From Bacteroidota bacterium (lineage in GTDB: Bacteria; Bacteroidota; Bacteroidia; Bacteroidales; CAIWKO01): DNA of 37,905 nt. The position numbers and the translations under genes are program-made. The stretch's first letter is position 1, and every line of letters starts with the position of its first letter. The notes below the pieces were generated by a model that was not told where the DNA came from, made no database searches, and was given only the letters and a program-made list of their open reading frames with translations. Below, piece after piece: positions 9,076 through 18,038 of this stretch. The stretch is taken from contig JBAXND010000042.1 of assembly GCA_037133915.1 (NCBI GenBank), positions 1 through 37,905 of the forward strand, given 5' to 3'.

Positions 9076-9106
9076 GAAAAAGAAGGTTGAAATGCTTCAA
9101 CCTTCT
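9076..9106 (-). terminator. Terminator downstream of tRNA-Ala
   Basis: A perfect 11-pair stem (9081-9091 with 9096-9106) around the loop ATGC is followed on the minus strand by a short T-run. It begins four bases beyond the tRNA 3' end. Confidence 0.8.
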
Positions 9107-9109
9107 GAG

Positions 9110-9183
9110 TGGAGCGTAGGGGAGTCGAACCCCTGACCTTCAGACTGCCAGTCTGACGCTCTAGCCAACTGAGCTAACGCCCC
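9110..9183 (-). tRNA. tRNA-Ala (anticodon GGC)
   Basis: A 74-base cloverleaf on the minus strand. Acceptor strands GGGGCGT and ACGCTCC pair fully with a G3-U70 wobble, the identity mark of alanine tRNA, and the discriminator is A. The D arm contains TAGCTCAGTTGGC, the anticodon loop CTGGCAG lies within a TCAGA/TCTGA stem, and the T arm contains GGTTCGAACCC. CCA is not encoded. Its 3' end faces the integrase, making it a candidate attachment site. Confidence 0.96.
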
Positions 9184-9209
9184 GTTATGGGGAATTTCCG
9201 TTGCAAATG

Positions 9210-9243
9210 TTTGTAAAGAACTGCTATCGTTTTCTTACATTTG
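9210..9243 (+). promoter_or_regulatory. Probable promoter of thpR
   Basis: TTTG (9210-9213) and TACATTTG (9236-9243) match the Bacteroidota consensus, with a 22-base spacer slightly longer than the usual 19-21. It lies about 50 bases before the chosen ATG, which argues against the longer TTG-start reading frame that begins inside the -7 box. Confidence 0.55.
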
Positions 9244-9294
9244 CGGTGCAAAAATAATCAAATTTTATTACCACCGTTTAATTTTCTCATTTTT

Positions 9295-9849
9295 ATGAAG
9301 CGCCTGTTTGCAGCCGTAAAAATTGAACCCGACGAAAACTTCATCCGCATATTCACTGCACTGAAAGCAGGACTGGCAGGTGAAGCCATTCGCTGGTCGG
9401 CTGTTGACAACATGCACGTTACTCTGAAATTCTTCGGCGAAACACATGATAACATTATTCCGGACATATGCTCAGCCCTGCAAAAAGTTAAACCCGGAGT
9501 CCATGATTTTGAACTTCGCATTACCGGTACGGGAATGTTTGGAAGCCGCTATAAGCCCAGAGTAATATGGTTTGGGCTGGAGGGAATTGAACCTTTGCAA
9601 ATAATGGCAGCCCGGCTGAATGAGAATATTGTCCCGCTCGGCTATCCTGCCGACCGTCAGAATTTTGTGCCCCACCTGACGGCAGGACGTATGAACAGCA
9701 TCCGCGATAAGCAGCATTTTCAAAAAGTGCTGGACGCATTTAAAGTGGTGAAGTTGCAGACAGTCAGTGTAAAAACATTTCACCTTTATGAAAGCGTACT
9801 TTACAAAAGCGGTCCGGTGTACCATGTTATTGAGACTTTTACATTCTGA
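9295..9849 (+). CDS. thpR: RNA 2',3'-cyclic phosphodiesterase (2H family, 2'-5' RNA ligase-like)
   Basis: A 184-residue protein of the 2H phosphoesterase superfamily, which opens 2',3'-cyclic phosphate ends on RNA and shows 2'-5' ligase activity in vitro. Both signature motifs are present: His41-Val-Thr43 in HVTLKFFG and His127-Leu-Thr129 in PHLTAGR. The N terminus MKRLFAAVKI is typical of the family. The ATG at 9295 is preferred because a frame extending to 9241 would add a non-family N terminus starting with TTG inside the promoter. It stands alone between two tRNA genes. Confidence 0.9.
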   Translation: MKRLFAAVKIEPDENFIRIFTALKAGLAGEAIRWSAVDNMHVTLKFFGETHDNIIPDICSALQKVKPGVHDFELRITGTGMFGSRYKPRVIWFGLEGIEPLQIMAARLNENIVPLGYPADRQNFVPHLTAGRMNSIRDKQHFQKVLDAFKVVKLQTVSVKTFHLYESVLYKSGPVYHVIETFTF

Positions 9850-9895
9850 TACGTTATTAATTTAACAAGAATAAGTATTATTTAATAATTTTTCA

Positions 9896-9903
9896 TAATT
9901 TTG
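9896..9903 (+). promoter_or_regulatory. -7 element of tRNA-Gln
   Basis: TAATTTTG matches TAnnTTTG and lies ten bases before the tRNA gene, so transcription would begin almost at its first base. No clear TTTG is at the -33 distance. It may also serve rimP-nusA-infB downstream. Confidence 0.5.
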
Positions 9904-9912
9904 CGCCCGAAT

Positions 9913-9985
9913 TGTCCGATGGTGTAACTGGCAACACGTCTGATTTTGGTTCAGAAGAGTCCAGGTTCGAGCCCTGGTCGGACAA
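9913..9985 (+). tRNA. tRNA-Gln (anticodon TTG)
   Basis: A 73-base cloverleaf. Acceptor strands TGTCCGA and TCGGACA pair completely. The anticodon loop TTTTGGT lies in a TCTGA/TCAGA stem, giving TTG, and the T arm contains CAGGTTCGAGCCCTG. The D arm GGTGTAACTGGC is typical of glutamine tRNA. CCA is not encoded. Confidence 0.95.
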
Positions 9986-10012
9986 CGGATGGATACAGCT
10001 TTTGGAGCTACG

Positions 10013-10033
10013 GAGGGGACGGGCAGTCCCCTC
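10013..10033 (+). terminator. Hairpin after tRNA-Gln, possible weak terminator or processing site
   Basis: GAGGGGAC (10013-10020) and GTCCCCTC (10026-10033) form an eight-pair stem with loop GGGCA. Only a broken T-run follows, so it may be read through into rimP. Confidence 0.45.
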
Positions 10034-10080
10034 TTGTGTTTAAAAATGAGTAAGTTAAATCGAAGAATTGATAGTACGTT

Positions 10081-10539
10081 ATGATTACCGACAAGCAGAT
10101 TGCTGACATTATTGAAGAAAAATTCTCCGGCACGGAGTTCTTCATTGCCGACCTGAAAGTAAGGCCCGGCAACCGCATTATGCTCAGTATCGACAGCGAT
10201 AAAGGCGTTACTATCGAGGATTGTATCCATGTAAGCAAGTTTATTGAGAGCAAGCTCGACCGCGAAATTGAAGATTATGAACTGAATGTGGAATCGGCAG
10301 GTCTCGACCGGCCCATGAAGCTCCCGCGGCAGTTCAAAAAGAACATCGGCAGAGAAATTACCTGCCTGGATGAAGAAGGAAAGAAATTGAAAGGAATGAT
10401 TATGGCTGCCGACGAGAACGGAATTACACTGAAACCCGCAGCAACCAAAAAAGACAAACAGAAAAAAGTGGAACCCGCACTGCTGACGCTGAAATACGGC
10501 GAATTCAGAGATGCAAAAGTGGAGGTTTCCTTTAGTTAA
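10081..10539 (+). CDS. rimP: Ribosome maturation factor RimP
   Basis: A 152-residue RimP needed for maturation of the 30S ribosomal subunit. The N-terminal domain shows the family pattern RPGNRIMLSIDSDKGVTIEDC and, near residue 75, YELNVESAGLDRPMK, equivalent to the conserved E-V-SSPG-LDRPL motif; a short SH3-like C-terminal domain follows. The length matches the family (about 150). It is the first gene of the conserved rimP-nusA-infB cluster, which supports the assignment. It may be co-transcribed with the tRNA-Gln upstream, as no separate strong promoter was seen in the 95-base gap. Confidence 0.95.
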   Translation: MITDKQIADIIEEKFSGTEFFIADLKVRPGNRIMLSIDSDKGVTIEDCIHVSKFIESKLDREIEDYELNVESAGLDRPMKLPRQFKKNIGREITCLDEEGKKLKGMIMAADENGITLKPAATKKDKQKKVEPALLTLKYGEFRDAKVEVSFS

Positions 10540-10599
10540 CTGAAAGAATAAAACACGGTTTATTTAAGATAATATTCAGCAATAAAACAGTATTCAGAA

Positions 10600-11835
10600 A
10601 TGGAAAATATCAATTTAGTTGAATCGTTTGCCGAATTCAAAGAGTTCAAGAATATTGACCGCGAAACCCTGATGCGCATTCTGGAAGACGTGTTCAGGCA
10701 TATGCTCATTAAAAAATTCGGTTCGGACGAAAACTTTGATATCATTGTCAACATCGACAAAGGTGACCTTGAGGTATGGCGCAACCGTAAAATTGTGGAC
10801 GATGGCGAGATTACCGACCCGAACAAAGAAATTGCCTATTCGGAAGCCATCAAAATCGAACCTGATTTTGAAATTGGCGAAGATGTTTCGGAAGCCGTTA
10901 AAATGAATGACTTTGGCCGCAGGGAAATTCTTGCCATGAGGCAAAACCTGATTTCAAAAGTTCTGGAATACGAAAAAGACAATGTGTTTAAAACGTATAT
11001 CGACAAGGTTGGACAGATAGTTACCGGCGAAGTGTATCAGGTTTGGAAAAAAGAAATTCTGGTACTTGATGATGAAGGCATTGAACTGGTTCTTCCCAAA
11101 ACAGAACAGATACCGAGCGATTTCTACCGTAAAGGCGATACCATTCGTGCCGTTGTGCTCAAGGTGGAAATGAAAAATGCCAATCCGCAGATAGTTCTTT
11201 CGCGCACATCATCCGTATTTCTGGAACGACTGTTTGAAGCCGAAGTCCCTGAAGTATATGACGGTTTGATTACCATCAAAAAAATAGTGAGAATACCGGG
11301 CGAACGCGCCAAAGTAGCTGTTGAATCATACGACGACCGTATCGATCCCGTTGGCGCCTGTGTTGGAATGAAAGGCTCACGTATTCACGGCATTGTTCGC
11401 GAATTGCGCAATGAGAACATCGACGTTATCAATTTTACCTCCAATACCCAGTTGTTTATTCAGCGCACGCTCAGCCCTGCAAAAATATCAGCCATCAAAC
11501 TGGATGATAAAAATATGAAGGCAGAAGTTTACCTGAAAACAGATCAGGTATCGCTGGCAATCGGTAAAGGCGGATATAATATCAAACTGGCATCAAAACT
11601 TACGGGATACGAAATTGATGTTTACCGCGATGCCGATTCTGATCAGGAAGATGTGGACATTCAGGAATTTTCGGATGAAATCGATCAGTGGATCATCGAC
11701 CAGTTTAAGTCTATTGGCTGCGATACGGCTAAAAGTGTACTTGAACTGACCATCGAAGAACTGGTTGACCGCACCGACCTCGAAGAGGAAACAGTAAAAG
11801 AAGTTGTACGGATTTTAAGAACAGAATTTGAATAG
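10600..11835 (+). CDS. nusA: Transcription termination/antitermination factor NusA
   Basis: A 411-residue NusA, which binds RNA polymerase and nascent RNA and modulates pausing, termination and antitermination. The N-terminal polymerase-binding domain (about 1-130) is followed by an S1 domain (about 135-200), KH1 (VGMKGSRIHGIVRELRNE) and KH2 (LAIGKGGYNIKLASKLTGYE). The C terminus (about 355-411) is one acidic helix-hairpin region ending LEEETVKEVVRILRTEFE, so the protein is of the shorter type without the second acidic repeat of E. coli NusA. It lies 60 bases after rimP and 62 before infB. Confidence 0.96.
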   Translation: MENINLVESFAEFKEFKNIDRETLMRILEDVFRHMLIKKFGSDENFDIIVNIDKGDLEVWRNRKIVDDGEITDPNKEIAYSEAIKIEPDFEIGEDVSEAVKMNDFGRREILAMRQNLISKVLEYEKDNVFKTYIDKVGQIVTGEVYQVWKKEILVLDDEGIELVLPKTEQIPSDFYRKGDTIRAVVLKVEMKNANPQIVLSRTSSVFLERLFEAEVPEVYDGLITIKKIVRIPGERAKVAVESYDDRIDPVGACVGMKGSRIHGIVRELRNENIDVINFTSNTQLFIQRTLSPAKISAIKLDDKNMKAEVYLKTDQVSLAIGKGGYNIKLASKLTGYEIDVYRDADSDQEDVDIQEFSDEIDQWIIDQFKSIGCDTAKSVLELTIEELVDRTDLEEETVKEVVRILRTEFE

Positions 11836-11897
11836 GTTTTTGCATCATAGTTTCTTAGTGGTTTTCAGGTAAAGGGAAGATAATTTATTAACCGAAT

Positions 11898-14800
11898 ATG
11901 GAAGAAGGCAAAACGTACAGGCTTAGTAAAGTGGCAAGCGAATTCAACGTTGCGGTTTCGACGATCCTCGAATTTCTGAATAAGAAAGGGCATAAGATCG
12001 ACAGTAACCCCAATACAAAAATAACCGGCGATGTCTATGATATCCTGGTTAAAGAATACCACTCTGAAAAGCAGGTAAAGGAAGTTTCGAAAAAAATTGA
12101 TATTGGTATCGTACGGCACGAAAGTGTTACCGTGGAAAAACCACGCGATAAAGAAAAAGATACCGATGTTGATGATGACAGGGAACTCCTGATTAAAAAT
12201 GTGCCCCCGGCAAACTATGCTAAAGAAAAAGATCCGGACGCAAAGGCCATTGAAAAACCAACGCCCAAAGCTGCAGAACCTGTGGCTGAACTTCCCGTTG
12301 AAGAAGTTAAAGAGAAAAAAGTAAAAGAAAAGGTTAAAGAAGTTGAAGAACCTTCCGTTGAACCTGAAGTTATTGAAGAACCTGTAAAACCGGTAAAGAA
12401 AGCTTCTGCGAAAGCCAAAACGGAAGTCCCGGTTGAGGAAGTTCCCGTTGTTGAACCTGAAAAGGAAATTGAACCCATACCCGAAGAACCTGTTAAAGAA
12501 GACGAATCGGGAATCAGAATAGTCGGCAAGATTGACCTTGATGCACTGCGCAAATCAGGCTCCGGCAAGAAACCTAAAAAGGAAATAAAGAAAAAGGGTG
12601 CAAAAGAAGAACCTGAAGCGGTTGAAGAAACGGCGAAAGAGGTTGCTGCACCTGAAACTCAACCGGAAACAATAACTCCTGAAGTTATTTCCGAAACACC
12701 CGCTGAGGTTGTTACTCCTGAAACTCCCATAGCCGATGTCGCTCCTGAAGTGATAGAAATTGTGCCTCCTGTAAGAGATGAGAATTTTATTGAAACCGAA
12801 TATACCAAGCTTGAAGGTCCGAAAATTCTCGGCAAAATTGAGCTGAAGCCACCGGTTGATAATTCGCGCAAGCTTGTTGCATCATCGGCCGATGATAAAC
12901 TGCAGGCTAAAAAGAAAAAGCGCAAAAGAATAAAAAAGGCTACACCGGCATCGGCTACAGCACCGGGCGCCGAAGCTCCGAAAACCGAAAACAAAGCTCC
13001 GAAAAGCAAGTTTGCCAAGCCTAAAAAAGAAATCAGGAAAACGGAGGTTTCAGAGGATGAGATTGATAAACAAATCAAAGAAACCCTTGCCCGCCTGAGT
13101 GCTCCTACAAAATCAAAAGCATCAAAATACCGCAGGCAGAAACGCGACCAGGTAATGGCGCATGCCGAAGAAGAAATGATTCGGGCCGAGGAAGATAAAA
13201 AAGTACTCAAGGCCACGGAATTTGTGACCGCCAACGAACTCGCCCAGATGATGAACGTGAAAGTTACCGAAGTCATATCAACCTGTATGACACTCGGACT
13301 CTTCGTTTCTATCAATCAACGCCTCGATGCCGAAACACTGGCTATTGTTGCTGAAGAATTCGGGTATAAAGTAGAATTCGTAAGTGCCGACGTTCAGGAA
13401 GCTATTCAGGACGATATAGACGCACCCGAAGACCTTATCTCACGTCATCCCATCGTTACGGTTATGGGACACGTTGACCACGGTAAAACATCGCTGCTCG
13501 ACTACATCCGCCGGTCGAACGTTATTGCCGGTGAAGCCGGTGGTATTACACAGCACATCGGTGCTTACCTGGTGAAGCTCGACAATGGCAAGAAAATTAC
13601 CTTCCTCGATACTCCCGGTCACGAAGCATTTACAGCCATGCGTGCCCGTGGTGCCGCGGTTACAGATATTTCTATCGTGGTAGTTGCCGCCGACGATCAT
13701 GTGATGCCGCAAACCATTGAGGCCATTAACCACTCACAGGCAGCGAAAGTTCCTATCGTATTCGCGATTAATAAAATTGATAAAGACGGCGCCAATCCTG
13801 AAAGAATCCGCGAAGACCTTAGCAAGATGAACATTCTTGTTGAAGAATGGGGCGGTAAATATCAGTGTCAGGAAATATCGGCCAAGAAAGGGATTAACGT
13901 TGAGAGCCTGCTCGAAAAAGTATTGCTTGAAGCAGAAATGCTCGACCTGAAAGCCAATCCCTCAAGACGTGCCATGGGCACTGTGCTTGAATCATCACTT
14001 GAAAAAGGTCGTGGTTATGTAGCCAAATTGCTTGTGCAGAACGGAACACTCCGCGTTGGCGATGTCGTACTGGCAGGCTATGCCGTGGGTCGTGTTAAAG
14101 CGATGTACAACGAGCGCAACCAGAAAATTGACGAGACCGGTCCTGCAACTCCTGTGCTGATGCTCGGTTTGAGCGGTGCTCCTCAGGCCGGCGACGCATT
14201 CAATGTTATGGCCGACGAACACGAAGCCAAAGAAATTGCAAACAAAAGAATGCAGCTGCAACGTGAGCAGGGTCTGCGTACACAAAAACATATTACACTC
14301 GATGAAATCGGACGCCGTATTGCTATTGGCGACTTCAAGGAACTAAACATCATCATCAAAGGTGACGTGGACGGCTCTGTGGAGGCTCTGTCTGATTCAC
14401 TGCTCAAACTTTCTACCAAGGAAGTACTGGTCAATGTTATTCATAAATCGGTCGGTCAGATTACCGAATCCGACGTATTGCTGGCATCGGCATCCAATGC
14501 CATTATCATCGGCTTCCAGGTGCGTCCTTCGCTCAATGCACGCAAACTTGCGGAAGCTGAACAGATTGATATTCGCCTGTATTCTATCATTTATACGGCT
14601 ATCAACGAGCTGAAATCAGCTATTGAAGGTATGCTTTCGCCGGAAATCGAAGAAAAAATTACCTGTAACCTTGAGATTCGCGAAGTATTCAAAATTACCA
14701 AGGTGGGCACCATTGCCGGCTGTTTCGTACTCGATGGCAAAATCAGCCGTAACAGTAAGATTCGCATCATACGCAATGGTATTGTTGTCTATACCGGTCT

Positions 14801-14948
14801 TCTGGGCTCACTGAAACGTTTTAAAGACGAAGCCAAAGAAGTGAATGTGGGTCTTGAATGCGGTTTGAATATCGAAAACTTTAACGATATCAAAGTGGGC
14901 GATATTATTGAAGGATACGAAGAGTTTGAGGTAAAACGCAAACTGTAA
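11898..14948 (+). CDS. infB: Translation initiation factor IF-2
   Basis: A 1016-residue IF-2, the GTPase that positions initiator tRNA on the 30S subunit. Residues 1-55 form an IF2_N helix domain ([20 protein letters not shown]). Residues about 70-430 are a long, low-complexity linker rich in Glu, Val, Pro and Lys (EEPVK and PEVIE-like units). A second IF2_N-like part ([18 protein letters not shown]) precedes the G domain, with G1 GHVDHGKT at 524-531, G3 DTPGHEAF and G4 NKID. Domains II-IV follow to the C terminus. The length is typical of Bacteroidota IF-2. It ends the rimP-nusA-infB operon at a clear terminator. Confidence 0.97.
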   Translation: MEEGKTYRLSKVASEFNVAVSTILEFLNKKGHKIDSNPNTKITGDVYDILVKEYHSEKQVKEVSKKIDIGIVRHESVTVEKPRDKEKDTDVDDDRELLIKNVPPANYAKEKDPDAKAIEKPTPKAAEPVAELPVEEVKEKKVKEKVKEVEEPSVEPEVIEEPVKPVKKASAKAKTEVPVEEVPVVEPEKEIEPIPEEPVKEDESGIRIVGKIDLDALRKSGSGKKPKKEIKKKGAKEEPEAVEETAKEVAAPETQPETITPEVISETPAEVVTPETPIADVAPEVIEIVPPVRDENFIETEYTKLEGPKILGKIELKPPVDNSRKLVASSADDKLQAKKKKRKRIKKATPASATAPGAEAPKTENKAPKSKFAKPKKEIRKTEVSEDEIDKQIKETLARLSAPTKSKASKYRRQKRDQVMAHAEEEMIRAEEDKKVLKATEFVTANELAQMMNVKVTEVISTCMTLGLFVSINQRLDAETLAIVAEEFGYKVEFVSADVQEAIQDDIDAPEDLISRHPIVTVMGHVDHGKTSLLDYIRRSNVIAGEAGGITQHIGAYLVKLDNGKKITFLDTPGHEAFTAMRARGAAVTDISIVVVAADDHVMPQTIEAINHSQAAKVPIVFAINKIDKDGANPERIREDLSKMNILVEEWGGKYQCQEISAKKGINVESLLEKVLLEAEMLDLKANPSRRAMGTVLESSLEKGRGYVAKLLVQNGTLRVGDVVLAGYAVGRVKAMYNERNQKIDETGPATPVLMLGLSGAPQAGDAFNVMADEHEAKEIANKRMQLQREQGLRTQKHITLDEIGRRIAIGDFKELNIIIKGDVDGSVEALSDSLLKLSTKEVLVNVIHKSVGQITESDVLLASASNAIIIGFQVRPSLNARKLAEAEQIDIRLYSIIYTAINELKSAIEGMLSPEIEEKITCNLEIREVFKITKVGTIAGCFVLDGKISRNSKIRIIRNGIVVYTGLLGSLKRFKDEAKEVNVGLECGLNIENFNDIKVGDIIEGYEEFEVKRKL

Positions 14949-14971
14949 CATACAGAATTATTTTAAAGAGA

Positions 14972-15001
14972 AAGCTGTCCTTAACGGGATGGCTTTTTTT
15001 C
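14972..15001 (+). terminator. Terminator of the rimP-nusA-infB operon
   Basis: AAGCTGTCC pairs with GGGATGGCTT (including G-U pairs) around a short TTAAC loop and runs into seven T. Confidence 0.8.
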
Positions 15002-15194
15002 GTGTGAATTAAATTTCAAGATCCGCCTGTCCGAGATTGAAATTGGTTTGTCGAACAATCCCGCCTCTGGCGGAGGGTGAAAACCATATAGTTTGCCAGG
15101 CTTGATTGTTTACAAAACCTGTTGGGTTTTTACCCGTGATTGTCAAAGAATTCACGACCTTTGTGATGCGTTCAAATCCTATAGTTAATTCCTT

Positions 15195-15878
15195 ATGAAG
15201 AATATTTTTCGCGTATTTCTTTCTGCAACGCTTATCATAGTGCTCGCTGCATATCAAGGTTTTTCTCAAAAGATATCCAATATTGACTTTGATCTGGTGA
15301 AGAAAAAAACGCAGGATAAAAACTCGGCATATTATTATCCTGTTTTAATCAAACGCTTTATTAACGGCGATTCTACCCTCAAAGCACAGGATTACGGTTA
15401 CATTTATTACGGATATGTGTTCTCGGAATATTACAATCCTTACACAGAAAATGAAAAAGAAAAATTGTTTGCCGAAGCATATAAAAACGCTGAATTCAGT
15501 AATGCTGTTCTGCTTGGCGAAGAAGCGCTGCTTGCCGATCCGGTGAACCCCGGTATTTTGTTTAAGTTGCTGATATGCTATGACCAGATGGGCAAGAAAG
15601 CAAAGGCAAAAGAAGTGGCGCGACGGTACTTCAATATCATCCAGTGTATTTATGCCAGCGGCGACGGGAAAAGTGGAAATACCGCCTATGTAGTGATTCG
15701 AGTGACCGATGAGCGCGAAGTGACCGATGATATGGATTTGAAGGTCCTGAAACAATCATTACAGCCGGGGAACACTGATCTTTTAGAAATGGAATACCCG
15801 AATGAAAAGGATATCAGCGCCCTGTATTTTAATGTGAGTAAACCAATGCTGTTTCTGGATAATCAACCTAAAAAATAA
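15195..15878 (+). CDS. Secreted DUF4919-like protein
   Basis: A 227-residue exported protein with a signal peptide (residues 1-24, hydrophobic core LSATLIIVLAAYQGF, then SQ). The mature part is rich in Tyr and Asp, with YYYPVLIKRFINGDSTLKAQ, YGYIYYGYVF and a TPR-like helical section (LLGEEALLADPVNPGILFKL) around residues 105-145. This matches my recollection of the DUF4919 family of Bacteroidota, whose function is unknown. The stop lies 6 bases before the next start, so the two genes are probably co-transcribed. Confidence 0.7.
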   Translation: MKNIFRVFLSATLIIVLAAYQGFSQKISNIDFDLVKKKTQDKNSAYYYPVLIKRFINGDSTLKAQDYGYIYYGYVFSEYYNPYTENEKEKLFAEAYKNAEFSNAVLLGEEALLADPVNPGILFKLLICYDQMGKKAKAKEVARRYFNIIQCIYASGDGKSGNTAYVVIRVTDEREVTDDMDLKVLKQSLQPGNTDLLEMEYPNEKDISALYFNVSKPMLFLDNQPKK

Positions 15879-15884
15879 AAGTCT

Positions 15885-16553
15885 ATGAACACACTGAGCA
15901 GAAAAATTTCATGGCTTGCTGCCGGCTTTTTTGCGATTTTATACTATTCGGGGTGCGCACAGCCACTTTCATCGGCAACCTATAACAGTATTCCCGACAG
16001 CCTCAAAAAAGAGGTGTATTTCGAAGGCTTTGACGGTAATACAACCGTCTGGGAGCTGAATAACGGGCCGGTGTCTGCTTTTCATGCCGAAGGAACATTT
16101 CTGGCGCTTGAAAATACGGATGATAACAGCTTTGTTATGGTCAGGTCGCCAAAGATTTCCATCGATGCTTCCCGGGACTTTGAATTAGAGTTTTTAGTCG
16201 TAACCGAAGGCGGTACAGGTGCTCAGGAAATTCGTTTTGGGTGGGGAACGGGTGAAGCCAGAATAGAGATTGATTTGACACCGGCATTATGCGAATATGA
16301 AATCATCCGGCTGACTGCCGGAATCGAATTTATTGCAGAACCAACGCGGAATTTCAATGCGATAAAGCGCGATGATTTTAACCGCATCACCATACGTCGT
16401 GTGAAAGATAAATTTTATTTTTTTGCCAATCAGCAGCTATTGCTTGAATGTCGTTACCGTGATATTCCCTTCGAGAATTTTTTCGCCGGATTAAGCGGCA
16501 AAGGACTGGCACGCTTCGATTTTGTAAGAATGTCCTATCTTAATATAAAATAG
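15885..16553 (+). CDS. Exported protein of unknown function, possible lipoprotein
   Basis: A 222-residue protein I do not recognise by name. The N terminus has a basic start, a hydrophobic segment (WLAAGFFAILYYSG) and a Cys at residue 25 in a loose lipobox (YSGC). The rest looks like a beta-sandwich: alternating strands with FEGFDGNTTVWELNNGP, then RDFELEFLVVTEGG and FYFFANQQLLLECRY, resembling concanavalin-like or DUF1080-type sugar-binding folds. That fold is inferred from pattern only. It follows the DUF4919 protein by 6 bases and converges on tatD. Confidence 0.55.
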   Translation: MNTLSRKISWLAAGFFAILYYSGCAQPLSSATYNSIPDSLKKEVYFEGFDGNTTVWELNNGPVSAFHAEGTFLALENTDDNSFVMVRSPKISIDASRDFELEFLVVTEGGTGAQEIRFGWGTGEARIEIDLTPALCEYEIIRLTAGIEFIAEPTRNFNAIKRDDFNRITIRRVKDKFYFFANQQLLLECRYRDIPFENFFAGLSGKGLARFDFVRMSYLNIK

Positions 16554-16575
16554 AATTATTTTCTTCTGACTTCTT

Positions 16576-17343
16576 CTAAACCTTAAAAAGCTTCCGCACA
16601 TTTTGTGTGGTCACATCGGCAATATCAGCTATCGGAATGTTTTTTAGTTCGGCAATTTTTTCCGCTATCAGCGGGATGAACGAAGACTCGTTACGTTTTC
16701 CGCGATGCGGTGTTGGTGCAAGATATGGTCCATCGGTCTCAAGAACAATATGCTCCGGCGGCAGTTGTTTTACTACCTCCTGTAAACCTGAATTTTTGAA
16801 GGTGAGCACACCCCCAATGCCTATATAGAATCCCATTGCAGCGAGCAGCAGAGCCTCGGGCGCATTACCCGGAAAACAATGGAAAACGCCTTTTAACGGG
16901 CTGTTTTTATAATCTTTCAGTATACGAATAAGTTCGTTTAACGATTTGCGGGAATGAACAACCAGCGGCAAATCATACTTCAGTGCCATATCCGCCTGAT
17001 GCCGAAACACAATTTCTTGCTGCGCTTCAAATGTTTTATCCCAGTAAAGGTCAATCCCGCATTCGCCGATTGCAAAAACTTTTTCCTGCTCAATTGAACA
17101 ATCAAGCAGTTTTAATTCGTCCTTATAATTTTCTTTTACCGAGGTAGGATGAATGCCCAGCATGGGAAAGCAACTGCCGGGATGTGCTTTTGCAAGCTCA
17201 AGCATAGAGGTTCTGCAACTGCTGTCAATATCGGGCAGCATCAGTATTTCAACACCTGCCGAAATAGAACGGTCAATAACCGCTTCCCGGTCGGCATCAT
17301 ATTCCGGAGCATACAGGTGTACATGTGAATCAGCGAATATCAT
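16576..17343 (-). CDS. TatD family metal-dependent hydrolase (deoxyribonuclease)
   Basis: A 255-residue TIM-barrel hydrolase of the TatD family, which includes 3'-5' DNases. Metal-binding motifs are present in order: DSHVHL (His7, His9) at the start of the first strand, IGECGID (Glu), VVHSRK (His), VFHCFPG (His) and LETDGPYL (Asp). The C terminus VTTQNVRKLFKV is typical. A frame extending ten codons upstream exists, but the ATG at 17343 places the DSHVHL strand at the usual position. Exact physiological substrate is not evident. Confidence 0.9.
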   Translation of the reverse strand: MIFADSHVHLYAPEYDADREAVIDRSISAGVEILMLPDIDSSCRTSMLELAKAHPGSCFPMLGIHPTSVKENYKDELKLLDCSIEQEKVFAIGECGIDLYWDKTFEAQQEIVFRHQADMALKYDLPLVVHSRKSLNELIRILKDYKNSPLKGVFHCFPGNAPEALLLAAMGFYIGIGGVLTFKNSGLQEVVKQLPPEHIVLETDGPYLAPTPHRGKRNESSFIPLIAEKIAELKNIPIADIADVTTQNVRKLFKV

Positions 17344-17419
17344 GATACAAAGGTAAAGAAAGAACAAAGACATCAGATCTAAGACAAAAATTGTATTGTA
17401 ACTCTAATGTCTTACTTCT

Positions 17420-17450
17420 TTTGTCTGTATTCTATTTTTTAATACTTTTA
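17420..17450 (+). promoter_or_regulatory. Promoter of the small lipoprotein gene
   Basis: TTTG (17420-17423), 19 bases, then TACTTTTA (17443-17450), one base off the TAnnTTTG consensus. It lies 42 bases before the ATG at 17493. Confidence 0.5.
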
Positions 17451-17492
17451 CTTCTCAATTATTATTCGGATACCTAAAACAAAACCTGTAAT

Positions 17493-17933
17493 ATGAAAAC
17501 AACGGTAAAATTAGTGGCTTTAATGATGTTTGTTGTGATTCTGCTTCCTTCATGCAAAAAATATGAGGAAGGCCCGACGATTAGCTTACGGTCAAAAAAA
17601 GCACGCGTGGTCAATATCTGGAAAGTTGATAAGGTATATATCAATGCTGTGGATGTTACTGCAAATTATGCGCTGGCACACAAAGATTTTGCACTGGAAT
17701 TTAAAGATGACGGAACACTTGTTCAAACCTATACCGATGCTAACAGCCTTCCTCAGAGTGTTACCGGAACATGGGCGTTGGGTTCGAAAAATGAAACGCT
17801 TGATTTAACGTATCTGGGTATAACGCTGTCTCATACTATTCTCAAACTGAAGAATGATGAACTCTGGCTGAAAATAGCGTTTACAACGGGCGGTGTTACT
17901 ACTACCAATGAGTATCATTACATCACAAAATAA
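17493..17933 (+). CDS. Small lipocalin-like lipoprotein
   Basis: A 146-residue lipoprotein. The signal peptide ends in the lipobox LPSC with Cys21, followed by KKYEEGP. The mature chain has a repeated beta pattern: VVNIWKVDKVYING-type opening, DFALEFKDDGTL, SVTGTWALGSKNETLDLTY and LWLKIAF. This resembles the lipocalin-like lipoproteins common in Bacteroidota (WxxDKV... then F..DGT... then G.W). The function is unknown. It stands alone with its own promoter and a strong terminator. Confidence 0.65.
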   Translation: MKTTVKLVALMMFVVILLPSCKKYEEGPTISLRSKKARVVNIWKVDKVYINAVDVTANYALAHKDFALEFKDDGTLVQTYTDANSLPQSVTGTWALGSKNETLDLTYLGITLSHTILKLKNDELWLKIAFTTGGVTTTNEYHYITK

Positions 17934-17969
17934 TTTCGAATCAACGAAATAATATAATGCAATGTATGC

Positions 17970-18006
17970 AAGCGCCGTTCAGGTACGCGCGAATGGCGCT
18001 TGTTTT
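17970..18006 (+). terminator. Terminator after the small lipoprotein gene
   Basis: AAGCGCCGTTC (17970-17980) pairs over 11 positions with GAATGGCGCTT (17991-18001), including one G-U, and is followed by GTTTT. It overlaps the upstream extension of the next reading frame, supporting the later glycosyltransferase start at 18039. Confidence 0.75.
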
Positions 18007-18038
18007 ATTTGCATGCATCAACGGAAGTCATTAGCTGC

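Noticed and set aside
8955..9109. Attachment-site duplication of the tRNA-Ala 3' end near the integrase
   Set aside because: I found no second copy of the tRNA 3' sequence in the window; only the intact tRNA and its terminator hairpin are present.
12659..13315. 218-codon reading frame antisense to infB
   Set aside because: It is the shadow of the low-complexity Glu/Pro/Lys-rich linker of IF-2, giving a Ser/Thr-rich product with no domain.
15061..15080. Small GC-rich palindrome CCGCC-TCT-GGCGG as a REP or mobile element
   Set aside because: A single short copy without T-tract or further repeats; it does not support a repeat family.
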